A DNA stretch of 8,589 nucleotides from UBA4644 sp964541085 (GTDB lineage Bacteria > Bacillota > Clostridia > Oscillospirales > Butyricicoccaceae). The notes beneath the pieces were generated by a model. The model made no database searches, was not told the DNA's origin, and was given only the letters and a program-made list of their open reading frames with translations. Positions 1-5,910 of this stretch are shown in pieces (position 1 is the first letter of the stretch; each line of letters begins with the position of its first letter). The translations under genes were made by a program, and so were the position numbers. The DNA lies in NCBI GenBank assembly GCA_964541085.1, contig CAZIPA010000050.1:1-8589 (forward strand). Reading direction: 5' to 3'.

Positions 1-26
1 AAACCATTGGTTTTCGCCATTTTTTA
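1..26 (+). terminator. Possible terminator 3' half, cut by window edge
   Basis: The window opens with AAACC-ATT-GGTTT, a perfect short hairpin whose left arm reaches base 1. It is followed by TCGCCA and a run of T. If the bases before the window read GGCGA the stem would become about ten pairs long and this would be a strong rho-independent terminator for a rightward gene outside the window. Only five pairs are visible, so this is a guess from half a structure. Confidence 0.25.
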
Positions 27-120
27 ATTTACTGTTTTACGACCACCCAGCATTTTGTGAGTGTCTACTTTCATTTTACAAGTGCAGCATGGATATCATG
101 CCGGTGCTGCTGTTTTAGAT
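27..120. other. Gene-free spacer downstream of the chorismate mutase gene
   Basis: No reading frame with a plausible ribosome site is seen on either strand. Frames in this stretch are very short (for example a 16-codon frame on the minus strand without a Shine-Dalgarno). A GCAGCA/TGCTGC inverted repeat lies around 88-113 but has no following T-run on either strand, so it is not called as a terminator. Confidence 0.4.
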
Positions 121-984
121 TTAATAGCTCTCCCGATAGCCGATCACCCGGAAGAAGGGCAGCTCCTGCTGCAGCTGCAAAAATGCCGCCCGGGAATCCG
201 CAGAGGAAAGAGGCCCGGAAAGCTCCGCAAAGACAATGTTGATCTGCTGACTGTCATCATAATCAATATTCACAGTCTTCACCCGGAAATATTCCACATT
301 CAGCTTTGCCTCGGCAAAAACAGCCAGCGTCTGGGACAAATCTCCATATTGCTCCATGCGAATGGCAAAGGCCACGCTGACAATGCTGGTGGTCACATCA
401 GAATAAAGATACTTGGAAAACAGCGCCAGCATCTGTCCGTTCGGCAGGGGAATGAAGGAGTTGATGTAAATGGGCTGCTGATAGATCAGACTGTACAGCC
501 ACTCGGTGTCGTAAAAGCTGTTGACCACCAGCGCCGCAAAGTCGCCCTTGTCCAGAAGCAGCGCATCAATGGCGGCAGAGATGGAGTGGCAGGGGGAGAC
601 CTCCATGCCCAGCGTCGCCGAAACCTGCCGGGCCATATCGCCGGGACACAGCACGATTCCATCCCGGGGTACGGTCTCCCGGATATCCTTCTCGTGGGGC
701 AGCACCAGATCCGGGTCATGGGTCACTACATAGCGATACTGCCGACCACGGCTCATACGCATCAGCGTGCGCCAGAGCGAGTTGGCCTTGGTGCTCAGCT
801 CCGGCGAAAGTCCGGCGGTGACATGATGCAGCACCGTGGCCTCCCGCACGGGATCATAAACATCCTCGCCGCCGTTGGAAGCATCGGTCAGCTTCACCGC
901 GATCTCCATACGCCGAAGGAACACATCCCGCAGAGCGTCATCGCAGCTGTCAATGATTTGATTCAGAATATCCTGTTCTCTCAT
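121..984 (-). CDS. Chorismate mutase-ACT protein, reduced PheA-like (P-protein-like)
   Basis: 287 aa, probably cytoplasmic. Residues 5-84 form an AroQ-type chorismate mutase helical domain: LRRMEIAV at 23-30 and VYDPVRE at 42-48 match the family, with S78 and Q82 late in the domain. Residues 110-195 resemble one lobe of the prephenate dehydratase fold (a PCHSI..A.DALLLDKGDFAALVV-like stretch around 131-154), and 200-287 is ACT-like, ending FRVIGYRESY. Full CM-PDT-ACT proteins are about 360-390 aa, so roughly one PDT lobe is missing. Compared by eye with E. coli PheA, R28, D48, R51, E52, S84 and Q88 have counterparts, but R11 (here N8) and K39 (here A35/S36) do not. No TRF dehydratase motif or ESRP phenylalanine-binding motif is seen. 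It may be a weak mutase, a regulator or a remnant with a new role. The start follows AAGGAGAGG at good spacing. It is divergent from the TSCPD gene. Confidence 0.8.
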   Translation of the reverse strand: MREQDILNQIIDSCDDALRDVFLRRMEIAVKLTDASNGGEDVYDPVREATVLHHVTAGLSPELSTKANSLWRTLMRMSRGRQYRYVVTHDPDLVLPHEKDIRETVPRDGIVLCPGDMARQVSATLGMEVSPCHSISAAIDALLLDKGDFAALVVNSFYDTEWLYSLIYQQPIYINSFIPLPNGQMLALFSKYLYSDVTTSIVSVAFAIRMEQYGDLSQTLAVFAEAKLNVEYFRVKTVNIDYDDSQQINIVFAELSGPLSSADSRAAFLQLQQELPFFRVIGYRESY

Positions 985-1034
985 GAAAACCTCTCCTTCC
1001 GGCGGGGCAAAGCCGATGATTTTGTTCTGTTTTA

Positions 1035-1063
1035 ATGATAAAGCATCCGGGGAAAAGTGTCAA
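1035..1063 (-). promoter_or_regulatory. Sigma-70/SigA-type promoter of the chorismate mutase-like gene
   Basis: On the minus strand a perfect -35 TTGACA (1058-1063) is followed after exactly 17 bases by TATCAT (1035-1040), five of six to consensus. Transcription would start near 1028, leaving a leader of about 45 bases before the ATG at 984. That is too short for a T-box or other large amino-acid-sensing leader, so this gene does not show the leader control often found on aromatic genes in this phylum. Confidence 0.8.
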
Positions 1064-1154
1064 CCGGCCTTTGGAGATAAAATGAAAAATTTTTGTTTTT
1101 TTCATATTCATAGGGAAAAACCGGCAAAAGCGGCGGGAAAATCGGATAAAGCCA

Positions 1155-1183
1155 TAGACAAAGCGGCAAAATTGTGTTACATT
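1155..1183 (+). promoter_or_regulatory. Probable promoter of the TSCPD gene-asnS operon
   Basis: TAGACA (1155-1160, five of six to TTGACA) and TACATT (1178-1183, four of six to TATAAT) are 17 bases apart. Initiation near 1190 would give a leader of about 33 bases before the ATG at 1223. An A/T-rich stretch with an ATGAAAAA/TTTTTCAT inverted repeat (1082-1105) lies between the two divergent promoters. The -10 is imperfect, so the call is moderate. Confidence 0.55.
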
Positions 1184-1222
1184 AAATGAGTATTGGATTG
1201 CTGAAAAAGGAGATTTCCAAAC

Positions 1223-1471
1223 ATGACAAAGAAAGCAGTATTTTATCCTCAGGGCGTTTGTTCCCAGCGGTACGAGATCACGATCACGGACGGTATCGTA
1301 GAGGATATTGTGATCGAGGGCGGCTGCAACGGCAACCTTCAGGGAATTCGCGCACTGGTCATCGGGCGCAAGGCGGCTCAGGTGGCCGAAACCCTTCAGG
1401 GAATCCGCTGCGGCCTGAAGAATACTTCCTGTCCGGATCAGATATCCCGGGCCATCCGCGAAATGCTGTAA
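1223..1471 (+). CDS. Small TSCPD-domain protein (TIGR03905 type)
   Basis: 82 aa, soluble, full length for the family. The C-terminal NTSCPDQISRAI segment (67-78) is the TSCPD signature, the same motif found at the C terminus of some class II (B12-dependent) ribonucleotide reductases. Four cysteines at 13, 35 (in GGCNGN), 63 (RCG) and 70 (TSCPD) are placed like those I recall in this family and could bind a metal, but the family has no established biochemical role known to me. The start is fixed by AAGGAGA at 1207-1213, nine bases before the ATG. It lies 42 bp ahead of asnS and appears to be first in that transcription unit. Codon use looks like the neighbours. Function unknown; a nucleic acid or nucleotide-linked role would be inference only. 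Confidence 0.85.
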   Translation: MTKKAVFYPQGVCSQRYEITITDGIVEDIVIEGGCNGNLQGIRALVIGRKAAQVAETLQGIRCGLKNTSCPDQISRAIREML

Positions 1472-1513
1472 GGCTGCGGATGCACAAAAACAAAACGGAA
1501 GGAATGTATCCAT

Positions 1514-2911
1514 ATGTCTGAAAACGCAACTGTCAGAGCCATCCTGCACGCACCGCAGGAGTTTATCGGAAAAAAAGTCACCCTGAAGGGCTGGGTGCGC
1601 ACCGCGCGGGATGTGAAGGCCTGCGCCTTTGTGGAGCTGAATGACGGCTCTGTGGTGTCCAACCTGCAGGTAGTATATGATGCGCAGAATGAGAATTATG
1701 CCGCCGCAGCCAAGCTGAATGTGGGCTGTGCCGTCATCGTCAGCGGTGTTGTCGCCGCCTCTCCCAATCCCAAGCAGCCGGTGGAGCTTCAGGCGGAAAC
1801 GCTGGAGCTGGAGGGCACCTGTCCACCGGATTATCCCCTGCAAAAAAAGCGTCACACGCTGGAATATCTGCGCACTATCCAGCATCTGCGTCCCCGCACC
1901 AACACCTTCCACGCCATTTTCCGGGTGCGGTCTGCGGCGGCCTTTGCCATTCACCAGTTCTTCCAGGAGCGGGGCTTTATCTATGTGCATACGCCGCTGA
2001 TTACCGCCAGCGATGCCGAGGGCGCGGGTGAGATGTTCCAGGTCACTACGCTGGATCTGAATGAGGTTCCCCGCAACGACCAGAACAAGCCGGATTATTC
2101 CAAGGATTTCTTCGGCAAGTGTGCCAACCTGACCGTTTCCGGCCAGCTGGAGGGCGAAATCTTTGCCCAGGCCTTTGCCAAAATCTATACCTTTGGCCCC
2201 ACCTTCCGGGCAGAGCGCTCCAACACCGCCCGTCATGCGGCGGAGTTCTGGATGATCGAGCCGGAAATCGCCTTTGCCGACCTGAAGGACGATATGGATC
2301 TTCAGGAGGATATGATTAAATATGTGATCCGCCATGTGCTGGACACCTGTCCCGACGAGCTGGCTTTCTGCAACCGTTTTCTGGATAACGGTCTGCTGGA
2401 GCGGCTCCATGCGGTGGCCTTTGAGGAGAGCTTTGGCCGCATCACCTATACCGAAGCCGTGGCCCTGCTGGAGCAGCACAAGGATCGGTTCCAGTTCCCG
2501 GTATACTGGGGCTGCGATTTGCAGTCTGAGCACGAGCGCTATCTCACGGAGGAGATCTTCAAAAAGCCGGTGTTCGTCACCGACTATCCCAAGGAGATCA
2601 AGGCCTTCTATATGCGCCGCAATGATGACGGAAAAACCGTGGCGGCGGCTGATCTGCTGGTGCCCGGCATTGGTGAGCTGTGCGGCGGCAGCCAGAGAGA
2701 AGAGCGGCTGGAGGTGCTGGAGCAGATCATTGCAGATGCCGGCATGGAGCGGGAAAATTACTGGTGGTATCTGGAGCTGCGGAAATACGGCGGCACCCAC
2801 CATGCGGGCTTTGGCCTGGGCTTTGAGCGCCTGATTATGTACCTGACCGGCGCTGCCAACATCCGCGATGTGCTGCCCTTCCCCAGAACGGTGGGAACGG
2901 CGGAATTCTAA
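1514..2911 (+). CDS. asnS: Asparaginyl-tRNA synthetase
   Basis: 465 aa, the usual length (E. coli AsnRS is 466). It charges tRNA-Asn with asparagine using ATP, in the cytoplasm. An N-terminal OB-fold anticodon-binding domain (about 20-100, with KKVTLKGWVRTARD at 20-33) is followed by a class IIb catalytic domain. Motif 2 is FRAERSNTARHAAEF at 231-245 with EPE just after, and motif 3 is GFGLGFERLIMYLTG at 432-446 leading to RDVLPFPRT. The AspRS look-alike is excluded by the overall AsnRS pattern, including the insertion around 183-200 with a KDFFGK segment before the catalytic core. GGAAGGAA precedes the ATG at about ten bases. Probably co-transcribed with the TSCPD gene upstream and ended by the terminator at 2926-2961. 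Presence of AsnRS implies direct charging rather than sole reliance on the Asp-tRNA-Asn amidotransferase route. Confidence 0.97.
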   Translation: MSENATVRAILHAPQEFIGKKVTLKGWVRTARDVKACAFVELNDGSVVSNLQVVYDAQNENYAAAAKLNVGCAVIVSGVVAASPNPKQPVELQAETLELEGTCPPDYPLQKKRHTLEYLRTIQHLRPRTNTFHAIFRVRSAAAFAIHQFFQERGFIYVHTPLITASDAEGAGEMFQVTTLDLNEVPRNDQNKPDYSKDFFGKCANLTVSGQLEGEIFAQAFAKIYTFGPTFRAERSNTARHAAEFWMIEPEIAFADLKDDMDLQEDMIKYVIRHVLDTCPDELAFCNRFLDNGLLERLHAVAFEESFGRITYTEAVALLEQHKDRFQFPVYWGCDLQSEHERYLTEEIFKKPVFVTDYPKEIKAFYMRRNDDGKTVAAADLLVPGIGELCGGSQREERLEVLEQIIADAGMERENYWWYLELRKYGGTHHAGFGLGFERLIMYLTGAANIRDVLPFPRTVGTAEF

Positions 2912-2925
2912 GGACAACCTGCCTC

Positions 2926-2961
2926 GCGGAAGCCTGATGATATTCCGGCTTCCGCATTTTT
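2926..2961 (+). terminator. Rho-independent terminator after asnS
   Basis: GCGGAAGCC (2926-2934) pairs perfectly with GGCTTCCGC (2947-2955) across a 12-base loop, then ATTTTT. It starts 14 bases after the asnS stop. No clear promoter is visible between it and coaW (ATG at 2989), so coaW is either fed by read-through or by a promoter inside the 3' part of asnS. Confidence 0.85.
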
Positions 2962-2988
2962 ATCACGCATAAGGAGCGCGTTTCATTT

Positions 2989-3819
2989 ATGGGCTATATT
3001 ATCGGCATTGACATCGGCGGCAGCACCACGAAGATCGTAGGTCTGAAGGATCGCACCATCACCGGCTCTACCCGGGTGAAGGCCTCGGATCCCCTGACCT
3101 CGGCTTACGGCGCCTTTGGCCATTTTCTGGATGAGCAGGGGCTGAAGCTGCGGGAGATCGACCGGGTCATGTGTACCGGCGTAGGCTCTTCCTTTTTGAA
3201 GGAGGACATCTACGGCATTCCCATCCGGAAGGTGGATGAATTTCAGGCCATCGGTCTGGGCGGGAAATACATTTCCGGACTGGATCACTGCATTGTGGTG
3301 AGCATGGGAACGGGCACCTCCGTCACCAGCGTCAACGGTGAGCAGATCAGCTACATCGGCGGCAGCGGTGTGGGCGGCGGCACCATGGTGGGACTTTGCA
3401 GCAAGCTCATCGGCAGCGGCAGCTTTTCTCACATTGCAGAGCTGGCCACCCAGGGAGATGTAAGCCGCATTGACCTGACGGTGGGCGATATCACCCGGGA
3501 TCAGCTGGCCAACATGAACAACCGCACCACCGCCGCAAATTTTGGCAAAATCACCGATGATGCCTGCGATGCCGATCTGGCTATGGGCGTTGTCAATATG
3601 GTGTTTCAGACGGTGGGCATTATCGCCATGATGGCCGCCAAGGGACACCACACGGATCAGATCGTGCTCACCGGCTCCCTGACCCGCATCGAAGCCGCCA
3701 AAACCGTGATTCGTGATCTGGAAGAGCTTTATCATGTACATTATATCGTCCCGGAGCGTTCGGAATATTCCACCGCCATCGGTGCCGCGCTCTACGGAGA
3801 AAAGGAGAGTATCTTATGA
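2989..3819 (+). CDS. coaW: Type II pantothenate kinase
   Basis: 276 aa, close to Staphylococcus aureus CoaW. It phosphorylates pantothenate, the first step of coenzyme A synthesis. It has the ASKHA ATPase fold: phosphate-1 loop GIDIGGSTTKIVGL at 6-19; VDEF at 82-85 with Glu84 as the likely catalytic base (counterpart of the Glu in the E..A...G family motif); MGTGTSV at 106-112; and the glycine-rich GGSGVGGGTMVGL at 124-136 typical of PanK-II. LTGS at 227-230 is the adenosine-side motif. BadF/BcrAD-type activators share the fold but lack this full pattern. AAGGAG at 2971-2976 precedes the ATG by 12 bases, slightly long. Its stop overlaps the next gene's start as ATGA, so the two are translationally coupled. 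Type II enzymes are feedback-resistant in S. aureus; whether that holds here is unknown. Confidence 0.88.
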   Translation: MGYIIGIDIGGSTTKIVGLKDRTITGSTRVKASDPLTSAYGAFGHFLDEQGLKLREIDRVMCTGVGSSFLKEDIYGIPIRKVDEFQAIGLGGKYISGLDHCIVVSMGTGTSVTSVNGEQISYIGGSGVGGGTMVGLCSKLIGSGSFSHIAELATQGDVSRIDLTVGDITRDQLANMNNRTTAANFGKITDDACDADLAMGVVNMVFQTVGIIAMMAAKGHHTDQIVLTGSLTRIEAAKTVIRDLEELYHVHYIVPERSEYSTAIGAALYGEKESIL

Positions 3820-5093
3820 ACATTTTGACCGCTGATCGTGCCGCGCTGGAGCAGTATCGTGTGCAGCTTCAGGCTGAGTATGAAGCCTGCAAGGCAAAGG
3901 AGCTGAAGCTGGATATGTCCCGCGGCAAGCCCTGCAAGGAGCAGCTGGACCTGTGCGAGCCCATGCTCACCATTCTCAGCAGCAACGGGGATATGACCGA
4001 CGGCAAGACCGACACCCGCAACTACGGCATTCTGGACGGCCTGCCTTCCTGCCGGGAGCTGTTTGCCCAGATCATGAATGTGCCCGTGGAGAATGTCATC
4101 GCCGGCGGCAACGCCAGCCTGACCATGATGTACGACACCATGATGCGTCTCTATGTGTTCGGCGCACCCGGCTATACGCCCTGGAGCCAACTGGAAAAGG
4201 TCAAGTGGCTGTGCCCCGTGCCCGGCTATGACCGGCATTTTGCCATCACGCAGCAGCTGGGCTTTGAAATGATCCCCGTCCCCATGAAGGACGACGGCCC
4301 GGATATGGATCTGGTGGAAAAGCTGGCCGGTGAGGATGCCTCCGTCAAGGGTATCTGGTGCGTGCCCAAGTATAGCAATCCGGAGGGAAAGACCTATTCC
4401 GATGCCGTTGTGCGCCGTTTTGCTTCCATGAAGACCGCCGCGCCGGACTTCCGTGTGTTCTGGGATAACGCCTATATCGTTCATCATCTGTCGGAGGATC
4501 ATGATGAGCTGCGCAATGTGTTTGAGGACGCACAGCGCTTCGGCACGGCAGACCGTTTCCTGGAGTTCTGCTCCACCTCCAAGATCACCTTCCCCGGCGC
4601 CGGTGTGGCCGCAATGGCAGCCTCTGAAACCAATATCGCCTGGACGAAGAAGCTGATGGGTGTGCAGGCCATTGGCCCGGATAAGATCAACCAGCTGCGC
4701 CATGTGCGCTATTTTGGCGATCTGGCCGGTGTGGAGGCCCACATGAAAAAGCACGCCGCCATCCTGAAGCCCAAGTTTGACATGGTGCTGTCTCTGCTGG
4801 AGGAGCGTCTGGGCGGAACCGGTGCCGGAAGCTGGCACAATCCCAAGGGCGGCTACTTCATCAGCTTTGATGCAATGCCCGGCTGCGCCAAGCGTATCCA
4901 TGCCCTGTGCAAGGAGGCCGGCGTTGTCATGACCGGCGCGGGAGCTACCTTCCCCTGCGGCAGTGATCCTCAGGACAGCAACCTGCGTATCGCGCCCTCT
5001 CTGCCGCCGGTGGACGAGCTGCGGGCCGCCGCTGAGGTGTTCTGCACCTGCGCTCTGCTGGCCGCCGTGGAAAAGCGTCTGGAGACGCTGTAA
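3816..5093 (+). CDS. Aspartate aminotransferase-like PLP enzyme (class I, PF12897/subgroup Ic type)
   Basis: 425 aa, fold-type I aminotransferase, cytoplasmic. Features seen: LDMSRGKPC near the N terminus (32-40), NYGILDGLPSCREL (69-82), GGNAS cofactor-phosphate contact (97-101), YSNPEG (186-191), the WDNAY segment with Asp217 (pyridine N contact) and Tyr220, STSKITFPGAG with Lys256 as the PLP Schiff-base lysine, and Arg391 in NLRIAPS for the substrate carboxylate. The order and the SRGKP start match the group described as aspartate aminotransferases of subgroup Ic (annotated also as alanine-glyoxylate-type aminotransferase). Aspartate/2-oxoglutarate is therefore the best guess for substrate; exact specificity cannot be read from sequence. 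AAAGGAG lies inside the end of coaW and the ATG overlaps its stop by four bases. It ends just before the terminator at 5131-5158. Confidence 0.85.
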   Translation: MNILTADRAALEQYRVQLQAEYEACKAKELKLDMSRGKPCKEQLDLCEPMLTILSSNGDMTDGKTDTRNYGILDGLPSCRELFAQIMNVPVENVIAGGNASLTMMYDTMMRLYVFGAPGYTPWSQLEKVKWLCPVPGYDRHFAITQQLGFEMIPVPMKDDGPDMDLVEKLAGEDASVKGIWCVPKYSNPEGKTYSDAVVRRFASMKTAAPDFRVFWDNAYIVHHLSEDHDELRNVFEDAQRFGTADRFLEFCSTSKITFPGAGVAAMAASETNIAWTKKLMGVQAIGPDKINQLRHVRYFGDLAGVEAHMKKHAAILKPKFDMVLSLLEERLGGTGAGSWHNPKGGYFISFDAMPGCAKRIHALCKEAGVVMTGAGATFPCGSDPQDSNLRIAPSLPPVDELRAAAEVFCTCALLAAVEKRLETL

Positions 5094-5130
5094 GCCAGCG
5101 GCAATCATCACAACCATATTGCAAAATCCA

Positions 5131-5158
5131 CAGCCCGGCCTTCCGCCGGGCTGTTTTT
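5131..5158 (+). terminator. Terminator after the coaW-aminotransferase pair
   Basis: CAGCCCGGC (5131-5139) and GCCGGGCTG (5145-5153) form nine perfect GC-rich pairs with a CTTCC loop, followed by TTTTT. It lies between two convergent genes. Read on the minus strand the hairpin is equally strong but is followed only by TGGATTTTG, so it may also stop the TPR gene's transcript, less efficiently. Confidence 0.92.
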
Positions 5159-5165
5159 CATGCCG

Positions 5166-5852
5166 CTATTTTCGTCCTACGGAGGAAAAGCCTCGACCCG
5201 TCCAGCCCACCGTCTGGGCCTGTATGACGGTACAGTGATATTCCAGCATGGGAGAGGGAATGCCCTTCGGCGAAATGGCCAGCAGGGAAAAGCGGTGTTC
5301 GCCCACGGCAGGGGAGAGGGGAGCGTGATATTCCATCCAGCTGCCGCCGTCCATGCGATACCACAGCCCATTTTCCCCGGCGGAAAAGCGAAGCGGACTT
5401 TCTTCCGAAAGCTGCGTCTCCCGGGGAACCTCCGGCACCTTCGGCCGGGCCTGATACACTCTCCCGGACAGATAGCCCTCCGGCACCTGATCCAGCAGGG
5501 TACAGGCATCGCTGAGCTGTCCCGCCTGCGTATAAAGTGCGGCAAGATGCAGATAAACCGCCGTGCCCGCTGTACCCTCGGCAATGCTTTCCCGCAGCAG
5601 CTGCTCCGCAGCCTCCGGAGATTGCTGCGCACAATAAAGCTCTGCCAGCCGTATCCGCACCTGATCGTCCAATGGATTGGCCTGCAAGGAAAGGCGATAC
5701 AGCTTTTCACTCCATTTTGGCTCCAGCTGTGCCGCCGCGTCGGCCAGCCAGTCTGCAATGTATACCGGCCCGGCCACCGTGAAAAATAAAAAACCTGCGG
5801 ACAGCAGCAGCGCCAGACTGCAAGCCAGCACGGCAGGCCAGGTTTTGCCCAT
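5166..5852 (-). CDS. Membrane-anchored TPR protein with chitobiase C-terminal-like domain
   Basis: 228 aa. A short positively charged start (MGK) and one hydrophobic helix at about 7-28 suggest an N-terminal membrane anchor with the rest outside the cell. Two TPR-like helix pairs follow (about 64-97 and 98-124: RLAELYCAQQSPEAAEQLL, HLAALYTQAGQLSDACTLL). Then comes a proline-rich linker (137-143) and a beta-rich segment (about 150-209) whose GLWYRMDGGSWMEY, APLSPAVGEHRFSLLAIS and PSPMLEYHCTV pieces resemble the chitobiase/beta-hexosaminidase C-terminal repeat (IYYTTDG..YTGPI..TLKA-like). Nothing catalytic is seen; a surface protein-protein or envelope scaffold role is inference. GGGTGA acts as the ribosome site but sits in the 3' arm of a terminator-like hairpin, six T before the ATG. 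It follows ychF on the same strand with 58 bp between them. Confidence 0.75.
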   Translation of the reverse strand: MGKTWPAVLACSLALLLSAGFLFFTVAGPVYIADWLADAAAQLEPKWSEKLYRLSLQANPLDDQVRIRLAELYCAQQSPEAAEQLLRESIAEGTAGTAVYLHLAALYTQAGQLSDACTLLDQVPEGYLSGRVYQARPKVPEVPRETQLSEESPLRFSAGENGLWYRMDGGSWMEYHAPLSPAVGEHRFSLLAISPKGIPSPMLEYHCTVIQAQTVGWTGRGFSSVGRK

Positions 5853-5893
5853 AAAAAATCACCCTTTCTCAGGAAGTGTTCCCGGAAAGGGTG
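5853..5893 (-). terminator. Terminator-like hairpin between ychF and the TPR gene, hiding its ribosome site
   Basis: On the minus strand CACCCTTTC (5893-5885) pairs perfectly with GAAAGGGTG (5868-5860). Inside the loop GGAA/TTCC (5882-5879 with 5875-5872, around a three-base CAC loop) adds four more pairs. The 3' arm is followed by A and six T (5858-5853), and the very next bases are the ATG of the TPR gene (5852-5850). It begins 17 bases after the ychF stop, so it is well placed as the ychF terminator, yet its 3' arm GGGTGA is also the only Shine-Dalgarno candidate for the next gene. Confidence 0.8.
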
Positions 5894-5910
5894 ACATTAT
5901 TTTTCAGAAA

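Noticed and set aside
88..113. GCAGCA/TGCTGC inverted repeat as a terminator for the chorismate mutase-like gene
   Set aside because: No T-run follows on either strand, and a competing GCATG/CATGC hairpin overlaps it.
61..1035. Long open frame on the plus strand (324 codons) opposite the chorismate mutase-like gene
   Set aside because: No ribosome site, no recognisable domain, His/Gln/Arg-rich composition typical of an antisense frame; the minus strand has a promoter, ribosome site and family match.
1082..1105. ATGAAAAA/TTTTTCAT inverted repeat in the divergent intergenic region
   Set aside because: Simple A/T tracts make such a repeat easily; no pairing beyond the homopolymer runs, so no operator or terminator is claimed.
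950..2917. 655-codon minus-strand frame opposite asnS and the TSCPD gene
   Set aside because: Wholly antisense to two well-identified genes, with no domain and atypical composition; long antisense frames are expected in GC-rich coding DNA.
3792..5117. 441-codon minus-strand frame opposite the aminotransferase
   Set aside because: Shadow frame rich in His, Gly and Gln; the plus strand encodes a clear PLP enzyme with Lys256 and Arg391.
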